Assembly: GCF_002284575.1 (NCBI RefSeq)
Contig: NZ_NPKJ01000070.1
Location: 1-50,687, forward strand
DNA from: Mesorhizobium temperatum
Lineage (GTDB): Bacteria; Pseudomonadota; Alphaproteobacteria; Rhizobiales; Rhizobiaceae
DNA: 50,687 nucleotides
Direction of reading: 5' to 3'
Shown piece by piece: positions 31,581 to 43,661 of the stretch (the first letter of the stretch is position 1; every line of letters starts with the position of its first letter). A program made the translations under genes and the position numbers. The notes below the pieces were generated by a model that saw only the letters and a list, made by a program, of their open reading frames with translations, was not told where the DNA came from and ran no database searches.

Positions 31581-32855
31581 ATGAGCAAGGTCGGCAACAG
31601 CGGCGGTGATTCCAAGAACACGCTTTATTGCTCGTTTTGCGGCAAAAGCCAGCACGAAGTCCGCAAGCTGATCGCCGGCCCGACGGTGTTCATCTGCGAC
31701 GAATGCGTCGAGCTCTGCATGGACATCATCCGCGAGGAGAACAAGACCTCGATGGTGAAGTCACGCGAGGGCGTGCCGACCCCGCAGGAGATCCTCAAGG
31801 TTCTCGACGACTATGTCATCGGCCAGCCCTACGCCAAGCGCGTGCTGTCGGTGGCCGTCCACAACCATTACAAGCGCCTCGCGCATGCCGGCAAGAACAA
31901 CGACGTCGAGCTGGCGAAGTCCAACATTTTGCTGATCGGCCCGACCGGTTGCGGCAAGACGCTGCTTGCGCAGACGCTGGCCCGCATCATCGATGTGCCG
32001 TTCACCATGGCTGACGCCACCACGCTGACCGAAGCCGGCTATGTCGGCGAGGATGTCGAGAACATCATCCTGAAGCTGTTGCAGTCGGCCGACTACAATG
32101 TCGAGCGCGCCCAGCGCGGCATCGTCTACATCGACGAAATCGACAAGATCTCGCGCAAGTCGGACAATCCTTCGATCACCCGCGACGTGTCGGGCGAAGG
32201 CGTGCAGCAGGCGCTGTTGAAGATCATGGAAGGCACGGTCGCCTCCGTGCCGCCGCAGGGCGGCAGGAAGCATCCGCAGCAGGAATTCCTGCAGGTCGAC
32301 ACCGCCAACATCCTGTTCATCTGCGGCGGCGCCTTCGCCGGCCTCGACAAGATCATCTCGGATCGCGGCCGCAAGACCTCGATCGGCTTCGGCGCCACCG
32401 TCGCTTCGCCCGAGGATCGCCGCACCGGCGATGTTTTCCGCCTGGTCGAGCCCGAGGATCTGCTGAAGTTCGGCCTCATTCCCGAGTTCGTCGGCCGTCT
32501 GCCGGTCCTGGCGACGCTGGAGGACCTCGACGAGCCGGCGCTGATCCAGATCCTGACCGAGCCGAAGAACGCGCTGGTCAAGCAGTATCAGCGGCTGTTC
32601 GAGATGGAGAATGTCGACCTGACCTTCCATGAGAATGCGCTGTCGGCGATCGCCAAGCGCGCCATCGAGCGCAAGACCGGCGCGCGCGGCCTGCGCTCGA
32701 TCATGGAAGCGATCCTGCTCGACACGATGTTCGAACTGCCGGCGCTGGAAGGCGTGCGCGAAGTGGTTATTTCGGAAGAGGTGGTGTCCGGCAACGCCAG
32801 GCCGCTCTACATCTATTCCGAGCAGAAGGAAAAGAAGGGCAACGTCAGCGCCTGA
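31581..32855 (+). CDS. clpX: ATP-dependent Clp protease ATP-binding subunit ClpX
   Basis: This 424-residue AAA+ unfoldase starts at the ATG at 31581 (MSKVGNSGGDSKNTLYCSFC), preceded by AAAGGACATGAAA; a second in-frame ATG at 31575 is weaker. The zinc-binding domain has four cysteines (CSFC and CDEC). Walker A is LLIGPTGCGKTLLAQTL (about 116), Walker B IVYIDEIDKIS (about 182), sensor and arginine-finger region FGLIPEFVGRLPVLATLEDL (about 300). The ClpP-binding IGF-like loop is KTSIGFGATV. A textbook terminator follows at 32883. Confidence 0.98.
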   Translation: MSKVGNSGGDSKNTLYCSFCGKSQHEVRKLIAGPTVFICDECVELCMDIIREENKTSMVKSREGVPTPQEILKVLDDYVIGQPYAKRVLSVAVHNHYKRLAHAGKNNDVELAKSNILLIGPTGCGKTLLAQTLARIIDVPFTMADATTLTEAGYVGEDVENIILKLLQSADYNVERAQRGIVYIDEIDKISRKSDNPSITRDVSGEGVQQALLKIMEGTVASVPPQGGRKHPQQEFLQVDTANILFICGGAFAGLDKIISDRGRKTSIGFGATVASPEDRRTGDVFRLVEPEDLLKFGLIPEFVGRLPVLATLEDLDEPALIQILTEPKNALVKQYQRLFEMENVDLTFHENALSAIAKRAIERKTGARGLRSIMEAILLDTMFELPALEGVREVVISEEVVSGNARPLYIYSEQKEKKGNVSA

Positions 32856-32882
32856 CGTGAGCCTCTGCAGTGGAAATTCTTC

Positions 32883-32910
32883 AAACGGCGCCGCGAGGCG
32901 CCGTTTTGTT
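32883..32910 (+). terminator. Intrinsic terminator of clpX
   Basis: Perfect ten-base-pair stem AAACGGCGCC / GGCGCCGTTT with GCGA tetraloop, followed by TGTTTTG. Confidence 0.88.
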
Positions 32911-32930
32911 TTGCGGACGGGCCGACTTAT

Positions 32931-32985
32931 GATGAACGGATTGTGACAGATTGGATGAACGGATTGTGACAGATTGGATGAACGG
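32931..32985. repeat. 23-base tandem repeat, 2.4 copies, upstream of lon
   Basis: Copies at 32931-32953 and 32954-32976 are identical; each begins GATGAACGGATTGTGACAG. A third partial copy of nine bases runs to 32985. It lies about 180 bases before the lon start and just before the likely lon promoter region. Confidence 0.95.
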
Positions 32986-33163
32986 TTTCGTGTTGACCCT
33001 TGATCTTTGCCCCCCGTGCCTCCAACTAACTGAGGAAGGCCGGGGTGCCGAATTCTGTGCTGTAAAACTCCCGTCACAAACGGTGGTAGGCGGAACGATC
33101 CTCGGTCGTTAATATGAGATTCGCGGTTGGCCGATTGGCGGTCGCGACATGAAAGGTTGGACA

Positions 33164-35575
<2,412 letters not shown>

Positions 35576-35605
35576 CACCTTCTAAAGTTGCAATGCACAA
35601 GAGAG

Positions 35606-35631
35606 AGCCGGGCCGAGCGCCCGGCTTTTTC
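35606..35631 (+). terminator. Intrinsic terminator of lon
   Basis: Eight-base-pair stem AGCCGGGC / GCCCGGCT with five-base loop, followed by TTTTTC. Confidence 0.85.
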
Positions 35632-35769
35632 ATGTGAAAAACCCCGGAATTCCGCGGTTTTTTCGACTCTTTTGACGCTTTTCGACTTGGTTGCGGAAGC
35701 GCTTCTTTCTAAAGTCCGTTTCCTGCCGGATGAGTCGTACGTTCCGGTTTCTCATGGAAGGGAATTTTT

Positions 35770-36042
35770 ATGAACAAGAACGAACTGGTGTCCGCTGTCG
35801 CCGATGCCGCGAGTATTTCGAAGGGTGACGCGCAGTCGGCGGTTGATGCGGTGTTCTCCGTCATCACCGGCGAACTGAAGAGGGGCGGCGATGTCCGGCT
35901 TGTCGGCTTCGGAAATTTCACCGTGTCGAAACGCGCTGCCTCGACCGGCCGCAATCCTCAGACCGGCGCGGAAGTGCAGATTCCGGCGCGCACCGTGCCG
36001 AAGTTTTCGGCCGGCAAGGGCCTCAAGGACGCAGTCAACTAA
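35770..36042 (+). CDS. hupB: HU-family nucleoid DNA-binding protein
   Basis: This 90-residue protein starts MNKNELVSAVADAASISKGD, folds as the helical dimerisation part (1-45), and then forms the DNA-binding beta-arm with GFGNFTVSKRAASTGRNPQT and the proline-containing tip EVQIPARTVPKFSAGKGLKD. It bends and compacts DNA as a homodimer. The order lon-hupB on the same strand is common in Proteobacteria. GGAAGGGAATTTTT precedes the ATG; the 138-base upstream gap after the lon terminator should hold its own promoter. A 24-base perfect palindromic terminator follows. Confidence 0.97.
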   Translation: MNKNELVSAVADAASISKGDAQSAVDAVFSVITGELKRGGDVRLVGFGNFTVSKRAASTGRNPQTGAEVQIPARTVPKFSAGKGLKDAVN

Positions 36043-36071
36043 GCGGCCTTCTTACCCTTTTCAGAGATCAG

Positions 36072-36099
36072 AAAAGCCGGGCATGCCCGGCTTTTCTTT
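36072..36099. terminator. Intrinsic terminator of hupB (bidirectional)
   Basis: AAAAGCCGGGCATGCCCGGCTTTT condensed here as arms AAAAGCCGGGC and GCCCGGCTTTT around AT; followed by CTTTTG. It is symmetrical and lies between convergent hupB and the aldo/keto reductase, so it can serve both. Confidence 0.85.
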
Positions 36100-36127
36100 T
36101 GCGCCTGTCGGCCAGCAGCAGGCGGCT

Positions 36128-37150
36128 TTACGCCGTCGGCGCATCGGCGCGCATCAGCTCTTCCTTCTTGAGATCGGCCCAGAGTGCTGGTGGCAGCTTC
36201 GCGTCGAGCAGCGACCGGTTGCTTTCGACCTCGCTCGGCCGCTGTCCGCCGGGGATCACCGACACCACCGAAGGGTGCAGCAGCGGAAATTGCAGTGCCG
36301 CCTCGATCAGGCGCACGCCGTGGCGTTTGCAGATGGCCTCGATGCGCGCGACGCGGTCGAGGATGTCCTGCGGCGCCTCGGAATAATTGTAATAGGCGCC
36401 GGGCTTCGGTCCGGTTGCCAAAATGCCGGAATTATACGGCCCGCCGAGAACGATGCCGATGCCGCGCTTCTGGCATAGCGGCAGGAAGGATTGCAGCGCC
36501 TCCTGCTCCAGCAGCGTATAGCGCCCGGCAAGCAGGAAAAGATCGAAGTCGCCACGCTCGGCAAGTGTCTGGGCAACCTGCCATTCGTTGATGCCGCCGC
36601 CGAACGCCTTGATGACGCCCTGATCACGCAGGGACAGCAGCCCGTAATAGCCCGAGCGCATGAACTCCTCGATGCGCTGGTCCGAGGCCTCCTTGCTGCC
36701 GTGCGTGAAGATGTCGACGTCATGCACGAAAAGGATGTCGATGCGGTCGACGCCGAGGCGCTCGAGCGAGGCTTCGAAGGAGCGCATGACGCCGTCATAG
36801 CTGTAGTCGTAGACCTCGCGGCGCGACGGCGTGTCGAAGAACTTGCCGATGCCGGTGCGTTGGTCCGGCGGGCACGCGCGCATGATGCGGCCGACCTTGC
36901 TCGACAGCACGTAGTCGTCGCGCTTTTTCGAGCGCAGGAACGGATTCAGCCGCGTTTCCGACAGGCCAAGCCCGTAGAGCGGCGCGGTGTCGTAGTAGCG
37001 GCAGCCGACTCGCCAGGCGGTCTCCAGAGTGGCGTTGGCATCTTCATCGGAGACGGCGCGATAGAGGTTTCCGAGCGGCGCCGTGCCGAAGCCGAGTTCC
37101 GAGAAACTGATGCCGCCATTGCCGATGCGGTCGAAATGCCGTGTCTTCAT
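36128..37150 (-). CDS. Aldo/keto reductase, sugar (L-fucose/D-threo-aldose) or pyridoxal dehydrogenase-like
   Basis: This 340-residue TIM-barrel enzyme has the catalytic Asp and Tyr in YYDTAPLYGLGLSE (about 47-60), Lys in DYVLSSKVGR and His in DILFVHDVDIF. FGTAPLGNLYRAVSDEDA at the start and KRGIGIVLGGPYNSGILATG in the C-terminal half are typical of the aldo/keto reductases annotated as D-threo-aldose 1-dehydrogenase, L-fucose dehydrogenase or pyridoxal 4-dehydrogenase. The start ATG at 37150 (MKTRHFDRIG) is preferred over 37168. Given the mutarotase, kinase and importer genes in the same 9-kb block, sugar lactone formation is the more likely role. Confidence 0.85.
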   Translation of the reverse strand: MKTRHFDRIGNGGISFSELGFGTAPLGNLYRAVSDEDANATLETAWRVGCRYYDTAPLYGLGLSETRLNPFLRSKKRDDYVLSSKVGRIMRACPPDQRTGIGKFFDTPSRREVYDYSYDGVMRSFEASLERLGVDRIDILFVHDVDIFTHGSKEASDQRIEEFMRSGYYGLLSLRDQGVIKAFGGGINEWQVAQTLAERGDFDLFLLAGRYTLLEQEALQSFLPLCQKRGIGIVLGGPYNSGILATGPKPGAYYNYSEAPQDILDRVARIEAICKRHGVRLIEAALQFPLLHPSVVSVIPGGQRPSEVESNRSLLDAKLPPALWADLKKEELMRADAPTA

Positions 37151-37252
37151 GTCCTGCCGTTTCCTCACCTACGCAATTGCCACGACACTATCACGCCTGG
37201 GGCGCTGCAAAAGCACTCCGAGCCGTTGGACACGAACTTTCACGGTGATAGC

Positions 37253-37449
37253 ATGAGCAAAAACAAGCTGTTCGGGGAAAAAATGGCCCAAACATTCAGG
37301 CAAGTTTCGGGTTCCGGGAAATTGGTCGAACCATCGTGACCAATGCCGGCACAGATCTGTTCAGAATTGCGCTCGACGAGCTTGGCACTGTGCTGGCTCG
37401 GATCGGCGAAAGCCGTATCGACGCCGACCGTCACACCAACATGGAGTAA
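37253..37449 (+). pseudogene. Short frameshifted coding remnant upstream of the creatininase-like gene
   Basis: From the ATG at 37253 the frame reads MSKNKLFGEKMAQTFRQVSG and stops at 37339. In another frame REIGRTIVTNAGTDLFRIAL, then DELGTVLARIGESRID and ADRHTNME run to a TAA at 37447-37449. The second part has the composition of a real protein C-terminus, and its stop overlaps the ATG at 37449 of the next gene (TAATG), as coupled genes do. A single frameshift near 37310 would join the two parts into about 65 residues. No family recognised. Confidence 0.35.
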
Positions 37450-38198
37450 TGGGCATGCGTTACGAGCTGATGCTGCCGTACCAGATCCGCAAGGCGATCG
37501 CCGAGAACTGGCCGGTCGTGCTCCCGCTCGGCGTGCTCGAATACCACGGTGAGCACATGGCCGTCGGCATGGATACGCTGGCGGTGGTCAAGATGCTGGA
37601 GCTGTTCGAAAAGGAAGCCGACATCGTCATTCTGCCAGCCTTCTACTATGGCGCGGCGAGCTACGCGGTGGCGCCGCCGGAGGGCAATGGCTCGGTTCAG
37701 GTCGGCGGCAGGGCGCTGGCGCCGTTCGCGGAGGAACTGTTCTACAGCCTATTGCGCATCGGTTTTCGCAACATCCATGCCATCATCCACCACCAGACCG
37801 AGAATTTTGCCGCCGGCATGCCGACCGATCTCGCCTTCAAGACCGCCGGCCGCCAGGCGATCTTCCGTTTTCTGGAAAAGGAGCGCGGCGAGGGCTGGTG
37901 GGGCTCCGAGACGATGGCCGGCTACTATGCCGAGCACGCCGAGGGCGGCAATTTCTTCAACTGGATACAGGTGCATCCGCTGATGCCGACGGTGACGGAC
38001 GGCCAATATCCCTTCGATCATGCCGGCATCGGCGAGACGTCGCTGATGCTGGCGCTGTGTCCGGAAGCGGTGGACGCCGGCCACTTCGCCGACAATACGG
38101 GATGGTACACGGCGACCGCCCCTGAGGCCTCGATGGAACTTGGGCAAAAGGGCGTCGCGATGATCCTCGATCATTTGAGGGAGATGTTGACGGCCTAG
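37449..38198 (+). CDS. Creatininase-family metal-dependent hydrolase
   Basis: This 249-residue protein has the creatininase fold. PLGVLEYHGEHMAVGMDTLA (about 31-50) supplies the E-x-H-G metal-binding glutamate and histidine and a conserved aspartate; PAFYYGAASYAVAPPEGNGS, RIGFRNIHAIIHHQTEN and GHFADNTGW follow, and HAGIGETSLMLALCPEAVD (about 193) carries the later conserved H-A-G-x-x-E-T. Relatives act on creatinine, amide and cyclic-ketone rings; one branch is reported as 3-dehydro-scyllo-inosose hydrolase (IolN) in inositol catabolism, and this protein's place beside sugar genes makes such a ring-opening or lactone-like reaction plausible. ATGs at 37449 (TAATG overlap with the upstream remnant) and 37455 are both possible. 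Confidence 0.85.
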   Translation: MGMRYELMLPYQIRKAIAENWPVVLPLGVLEYHGEHMAVGMDTLAVVKMLELFEKEADIVILPAFYYGAASYAVAPPEGNGSVQVGGRALAPFAEELFYSLLRIGFRNIHAIIHHQTENFAAGMPTDLAFKTAGRQAIFRFLEKERGEGWWGSETMAGYYAEHAEGGNFFNWIQVHPLMPTVTDGQYPFDHAGIGETSLMLALCPEAVDAGHFADNTGWYTATAPEASMELGQKGVAMILDHLREMLTA

Positions 38199-38208
38199 CG
38201 CGGTTCTT

Positions 38209-38231
38209 CCTTCTCCCCTTGTGGGCGAAGG
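38209..38231. repeat. Intergenic repeat, copy A (CCTTCTCCCCTTGTGGG core)
   Basis: CCTTCTCCCC...GGGCGAAGG can fold as a hairpin. It is the inverted counterpart of copy B at 38365-38393, and between them lies another hairpin (CGGGTCTTGCC / GGCAAGCCCG, 38243-38267). The whole 205-base gap between the convergent creatininase-like and permease genes is made of such repeat material. Confidence 0.7.
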
Positions 38232-38364
38232 TGGCCGAGCCCGCGGGTCTTGCCTCCGGCAAGCCCGAGGACAGGCTCCGCTCGGTCGGATGAGGAGTGT
38301 TCCAGGGAACGCTACGCCTCATTTCTTCCAGCACCCCTCAACCGTCTTGGCGCTACGCGCCAAT

Positions 38365-38393
38365 CCACCTTCTCCCACAAGGGGAGAAGGTGG
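38365..38393. repeat. Intergenic repeat, copy B, perfect 12-bp hairpin
   Basis: Arms CCACCTTCTCCC and GGGAGAAGGTGG with loop ACAAG. The minus-strand permease gene ends 11 bases to its right, so it may also stop transcription of the importer operon. Confidence 0.75.
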
Positions 38394-38403
38394 ACAGGGC
38401 GGT

Positions 38404-39321
38404 CTACTTCACCGCGCCCGCGGTCATGCCCATGATCAGATAACGCTCCAGCGCGATGCCGATGACGGCAAGCGGCGTGATCGCGGCGGTGGCCAGCGCC
38501 GCCATCGACCACCAGTTGATGCCTTGCGAGCCGGTCTGGCTCGCCACCATCACGGGAATGGTCTTGGCGTCAGTCGAGGTCAGCAGTGCGGCGAAGAAAT
38601 ACTCGTTCCAGCACAGCACCATCGCCAGGATGAAGGCGGCGACCATGCCCGGCAGCGCGATCGGCATGACGATGCGGAAGAAGGCGCCCCAGATCGACAG
38701 GCCGTCGACCAGGGCTGCTTCCTCCAGTTCGACCGGGATCGAATTGAACTGGTCGCGCATGATCCAGATGACGATCGGCAGCACCATCAGCGTGTAGAGC
38801 AGGATCAGCCCGATGCGCGTGTCGAGCATGCCGACTTCCCGGTACAGCACGAGAAAGGGCAGGGCGAGCACGACCGGCGGCAGGATCAGCTGCGACAGGA
38901 AGAAGAAGGAGATGTCCTCATTCTTGAACCAGGCGAAGTGATAGCGGTAGCGGGTGAGGCCATAGGCGGCGAGACTGCCGATGACGATGGCGAGGCTTGA
39001 CGCGCCGACCGAGGTGATGACCGAATTCATGAAGCGCTTGATGAACTCGTCGCGCACCGTCGAGGTCCGGAAGATCGAGTCCGGCGACAGGCCGAGCGAG
39101 CGCCAGCCCTTCCAGTCCGGCCGGAAGTCGACGAACGGGATGAGATGGCCCTGGGTGACGTCGACCGCGGTTTTGAACGAGGTGGTTATCGTCCAGTAGA
39201 TCGGGAACAGGCAGATGAAGGCCCAGAACACCAGCGCGCCATAGATGAAGGCGCGGTTCGCGAAAAAGCTCGCCGGCGAGCGGATTTCTGAAGCGGCATA
39301 CTCGGTGGTCTGGACGCTCAT
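38404..39321 (-). CDS. Carbohydrate ABC transporter permease (MalG-like, CUT1)
   Basis: This 305-residue inner-membrane protein has six helices: the first at about 26-46 (AFIYGALVFWAFICLFPIYW), and the binding-protein-dependent transport domain from about 95 (FMNSVITSVGASSLAIVIGS). The cytoplasmic EAA loop is ELEEAALVDGLSIWGAFFRI followed by VMPIALPG (about 197-224). It is the second permease of a heterodimer with the gene upstream (13 bases away). The C-terminus ends YLIMGMTAGAVK, as in most MalG-type permeases. Confidence 0.92.
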   Translation of the reverse strand: MSVQTTEYAASEIRSPASFFANRAFIYGALVFWAFICLFPIYWTITTSFKTAVDVTQGHLIPFVDFRPDWKGWRSLGLSPDSIFRTSTVRDEFIKRFMNSVITSVGASSLAIVIGSLAAYGLTRYRYHFAWFKNEDISFFFLSQLILPPVVLALPFLVLYREVGMLDTRIGLILLYTLMVLPIVIWIMRDQFNSIPVELEEAALVDGLSIWGAFFRIVMPIALPGMVAAFILAMVLCWNEYFFAALLTSTDAKTIPVMVASQTGSQGINWWSMAALATAAITPLAVIGIALERYLIMGMTAGAVK

Positions 39322-39334
39322 GTCACCGCCCCAT

Positions 39335-40456
39335 TCAATTGACGTTGCGCACGAAGCGGTTGGCGAATTTCAACAGCCACGTCACGAATATGATGATGAT
39401 GATGAGGTAGGCCATCGCCAGCATGGTGCCGTAGCCGACATTCGAGCGGTCGCGATACTCGCGATAGATGAAGCTCGACACGGAATCGGTCGCGCCGCCC
39501 GGGCCGCCCGAGGTGACGGTGATAATGATGTCGGCAAGCTTCAGCTTGAAGATGATGCGCAGGATGATCGCCGTCACCGACACCGGCAGCATCAGCGGGA
39601 AGGTGACCTGCCAGAAGGTCTGCCAGGCATTGGCGCCGTCTACCCTGGCCGCCTCAAGAACCTCGCGTGACATCGCCTGAAGGCCGGCGAGCAGCATGAT
39701 CATCATGAACGGGATGAACGTCCAGGCATCCAGCACCATGATCGAGATGCGGGCAGTGATCGGATTTGAAAAGAAGGCGGGATTTTCCCAGCCGAGCTGG
39801 CGCGCCAGCGCCGCGGCCGGCCCGAACCGGTATTCCATCAGCGACTTGCCGATCATCCACGACACCGCGACCGGCGACAGCATCAACGGCATGAGGAAGA
39901 CGACACGGAAGAATTTGCGCGCTCTGATCTGTGCGTTGAGAAGCAGGGCGAGGCCGAAGGCGATGACATATTCGACCAGCACCGCGAGCACATAGAGCAC
40001 CATGTTGAACAGCGCGTTGCGGTAGTAGGGATCGGCCAGCATCTGCCAGAAATTGTCGAGCCCGTTGAACTTCCGGCCGGAGAAGGAACTGAGGTTCCAG
40101 TCGGTCAGCGCGATGTAGAAGCCGAACAGCGTCGGGAAGATCACCATGGCGATGGTGAACAGCAGCGCCGGCAGCAGGAACAGCGCGCGCTGGCCGTCTT
40201 CGCCGCGCGTCAGCACCTGGCCGACGCCGAGCGCAACACCCCACAGCACATAGGCGTAGACGACAGGCCGCCAGGTCTCGAATCCGATCGTATCGACCTC
40301 AGTCTTGTAGAGGATCTGAACTGCGATCACTGCCAGCAGGCCGACCGTCGCAGCGGCCATCAACGCCCGGCCGAGCCGCTTGCGGCCCGGCGATATCAGA
40401 TCGGATGGAGCGGCGTTTGCCGGCCACGCATTGGTGGGCAAAGTCTGGTCAGCCAC
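39335..40456 (-). CDS. Carbohydrate ABC transporter permease (MalF/UgpA-like, CUT1)
   Basis: This 373-residue protein has eight likely helices: two extra at the N-terminus (about 30-80) and the six of the transport domain (FLLPALLFTIAMVIFPTLFG onward). The EAA loop is VLEAARVDGANAWQTFWQVT followed by FPLMLPVS. The soluble N-terminal 30 residues have no signal. It lies between the binding protein gene (100 bases upstream) and the second permease; all three are on the minus strand and form one operon. Confidence 0.92.
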   Translation of the reverse strand: MADQTLPTNAWPANAAPSDLISPGRKRLGRALMAAATVGLLAVIAVQILYKTEVDTIGFETWRPVVYAYVLWGVALGVGQVLTRGEDGQRALFLLPALLFTIAMVIFPTLFGFYIALTDWNLSSFSGRKFNGLDNFWQMLADPYYRNALFNMVLYVLAVLVEYVIAFGLALLLNAQIRARKFFRVVFLMPLMLSPVAVSWMIGKSLMEYRFGPAAALARQLGWENPAFFSNPITARISIMVLDAWTFIPFMMIMLLAGLQAMSREVLEAARVDGANAWQTFWQVTFPLMLPVSVTAIILRIIFKLKLADIIITVTSGGPGGATDSVSSFIYREYRDRSNVGYGTMLAMAYLIIIIIFVTWLLKFANRFVRNVN

Positions 40457-40556
40457 GCGTCTCGTCCGTTCACTGAAGGCTTTTATGACCGGCTGGCCGG
40501 TCAGGCTGCGGTCCGGCGGCTTCGCGTCGCCGGACCACGGTTCCTAGAATCTCAGC

Positions 40557-42221
40557 CTACATGCCAAGCGAGGCCTTGTAGAGCTTGATCTGGTTTTCGC
40601 GGCCGATCTGGTCGGTCAGCTTCTCCCAGGCGGCAGCAATGGCGTCGGCGCCTTCCTGCGCCGTCATCTTGCCGGCGAATGTGTTGGCCAGGATGTCCTC
40701 GGCGGCGCTGTAATATTGGAAGATGCCGGGGATCCGCGGCTCGATCGCGGCGTTCGGATGGTTGTAGCTGTCGGCCTCCGACTTCAGATACGAGGTGATG
40801 AAAGCCTCGTCGTAACCGGCCGCCACCCATTCTGGAATGTCGAAATGCGAGTTGCGGTAGGGCTGGAAGCCGGACGGATATGCCGCGCACCAGAGCGACA
40901 GGTCCTTGCCGCCGAGATGGGCGGCGGCAGACCAGGCCGCCTTCTTCTTCTTTTCGTCGCTGTCGACCCGTGCCATGACGTAGACGCCCCAGCCGAGATA
41001 GGCGCAGTTCGGCGAATAATTCGGGCCGCTTGCCAGCTTGTCCCACTGGCCGGTCTTGGAATTGTAGACGTCGTCCGAGCCAGGCAGGATCGAGAAGCCG
41101 GTGACGTCGCCGACGACAGAACTGTCGTTGGTCTTGACGTTGGAGCCAACGTCGCCCCACCAGGTGACCATCGAACCGGTGCCAGCCAGGAACTGCTGGA
41201 AGGCGGTGGTGTTCGGGTCGGCGTTGATCTGGTCGGCAGGCTCGGAAGGCAGCGCGTCGATCACGTCCTGGATCGCCCGCACCCAGGCTGGATTGTTGAT
41301 GCGCGGCTTCATCGTATCGGCATCGAACAGCCAGGCCTTGTCGTCGGGATGCTTGGCATAGGCGCTGGCGCGGCTGCCGAGGAAGTAGAAGCCGAAGCCG
41401 CCCCACGCCTTGGGCGCGTCGAGATAGCCGAAGACGTCCTGGCCCTGGAACTGCTTGCCCTTGAGGAACTTGGTCACCGCCTGCACCTGCTGCCAGGTCT
41501 TCGGCACGCCCCATTCACCGCCACCGCCGCCGTCCTTCCACGCCTTGGCGAGGTCGGCATCGGCAAACACGTCGGTGCGGTAGTTGAAGTTGTGCGCATC
41601 GCCGTCGACGGTCACGCGGTACTGCTTGCCGTCCCAGGTGCCGACCGGTGGCTGCAGATAGGCCACGACATCTTTCATGTCGATCTGGTCCTTGACCCAG
41701 TCCGGCATTTCGGAGGTCAGGCCCTTGCCGCAGACGTCGCCTTCGAACGGCGCGCCCATCTCGATGATGTCGAAATCGACGGTGCCGGTGGCGATCGACT
41801 GCTGCAGGCGGGCGTTGTAGTCCGCCTGCGCAAGGTCGATCCAGTTGATCTTGGCGCCGGTATAGGTCTCCCACGGCTTCAGGAAGCCGCGAAACAGCAC
41901 ATTGTGCAGGTTCTGGTTGTTGAGCCCCATGAAGGTGAGCTGGACACCGGCGAATTCGCCTTCCTTGACGCTGGCCTTGGTCGCCTCCAGGCAAAGCTCG
42001 CCGACCTGCTGGAAGTCGGCATCGGTCGGCTGGCCCTTGCCGACACCGGGGATCTGCAGGATCTGCGCACGCAGCTCGCTTGCGGCGGAAGCAGGGCGCG
42101 TCAGTGCGCCAAGCCCGGCGCCGGATGCCGCTGCGATCGCGGCCATGCTGGCCGCGCCCTTGAGGACATCGCGGCGAGTGGCTCCCGCGCGCATAAATTG
42201 GTTGTAAAGGCTGACTTTCAT
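40557..42221 (-). CDS. ABC transporter substrate-binding protein, CUT1, Tat signal
   Basis: This 554-residue periplasmic protein is larger than the usual 400-430 residues for sugar-binding proteins. The N-terminus has a twin-arginine signal (GATRRDVLKGAASMAAIAAA) with probable cleavage after RPASA (about 46). LTFMGLNNQNLHNVLFRGFL and LKPWETYTGAKINWIDLAQA resemble the start of cluster B/D binding folds, and AGTGSMVTWWGDVG plus YLGWGVYVMARVDS are in the hinge and C-lobe. Tat export implies folding before transport. It is the first gene of the minus-strand arm and is divergent from the ATPase gene. The sugar is unknown. Confidence 0.88.
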   Translation of the reverse strand: MKVSLYNQFMRAGATRRDVLKGAASMAAIAAASGAGLGALTRPASAASELRAQILQIPGVGKGQPTDADFQQVGELCLEATKASVKEGEFAGVQLTFMGLNNQNLHNVLFRGFLKPWETYTGAKINWIDLAQADYNARLQQSIATGTVDFDIIEMGAPFEGDVCGKGLTSEMPDWVKDQIDMKDVVAYLQPPVGTWDGKQYRVTVDGDAHNFNYRTDVFADADLAKAWKDGGGGGEWGVPKTWQQVQAVTKFLKGKQFQGQDVFGYLDAPKAWGGFGFYFLGSRASAYAKHPDDKAWLFDADTMKPRINNPAWVRAIQDVIDALPSEPADQINADPNTTAFQQFLAGTGSMVTWWGDVGSNVKTNDSSVVGDVTGFSILPGSDDVYNSKTGQWDKLASGPNYSPNCAYLGWGVYVMARVDSDEKKKKAAWSAAAHLGGKDLSLWCAAYPSGFQPYRNSHFDIPEWVAAGYDEAFITSYLKSEADSYNHPNAAIEPRIPGIFQYYSAAEDILANTFAGKMTAQEGADAIAAAWEKLTDQIGRENQIKLYKASLGM

Positions 42222-42514
42222 TTCGTTCCTCCCAGAATCTCAATGGTGATTGTTTCGGGTGTTTGGAGCGCTGGACGTGTTCCCCAACAACAGCGACTCC
42301 TGGAAATAGGGCCCAAGTTTCCTCCCGCGACACTTCGATTTCCGTATTCAGAACTAGTGTGCCGGCGCGCCCGGAACAGGGTCATAACCCGAGCCCTTTC
42401 ACTATTCTCACAACCAAGTGCCGTGTCAACGAGGATGGGGTTTTTTATCTATAAAAGACTGACTTGCCCTCGCCGTTTGCGTTGTTTAGCTTCACCGCAA
42501 CGAAAGGGGGGCCG
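42222..42514. promoter_or_regulatory. 293-base divergent control region of the sugar importer
   Basis: The binding-protein operon leaves to the left and the ATPase-mutarotase-kinase operon to the right, so one region controls both. An AT-rich block (GGGGTTTTTTATCTATAAAAG, about 42437-42457) could provide the -10 of the rightward promoter. No regulator gene is next to it and no clear operator dyad was identified. Confidence 0.45.
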
Positions 42515-43573
<1,059 letters not shown>

Positions 43574-43661
43574 CACTTTGAATTTGCGCCTGAAAACCGA
43601 CATCACATTTCGGGATCATGCGCCAGGTTTCGCATCAAAAAAGCCCGTTCGGGAGGGAACT

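Larger units (their letters stand above)
32856..33163. other. 308-base clpX-lon intergenic region
   Basis: It holds the clpX terminator (32883-32910), a 23-base tandem repeat (32931-32985) and, downstream, CCTTGATC at about 32998, which might be the -35 of a heat-shock type promoter for lon; a convincing -10 was not found. Confidence 0.4.

Noticed and set aside
32999..33030. Heat-shock (RpoH) promoter for lon
   Set aside because: A CTTGAT -35-like hexamer is present, but no acceptable CCCCATNTA-like -10 lies at the right distance.
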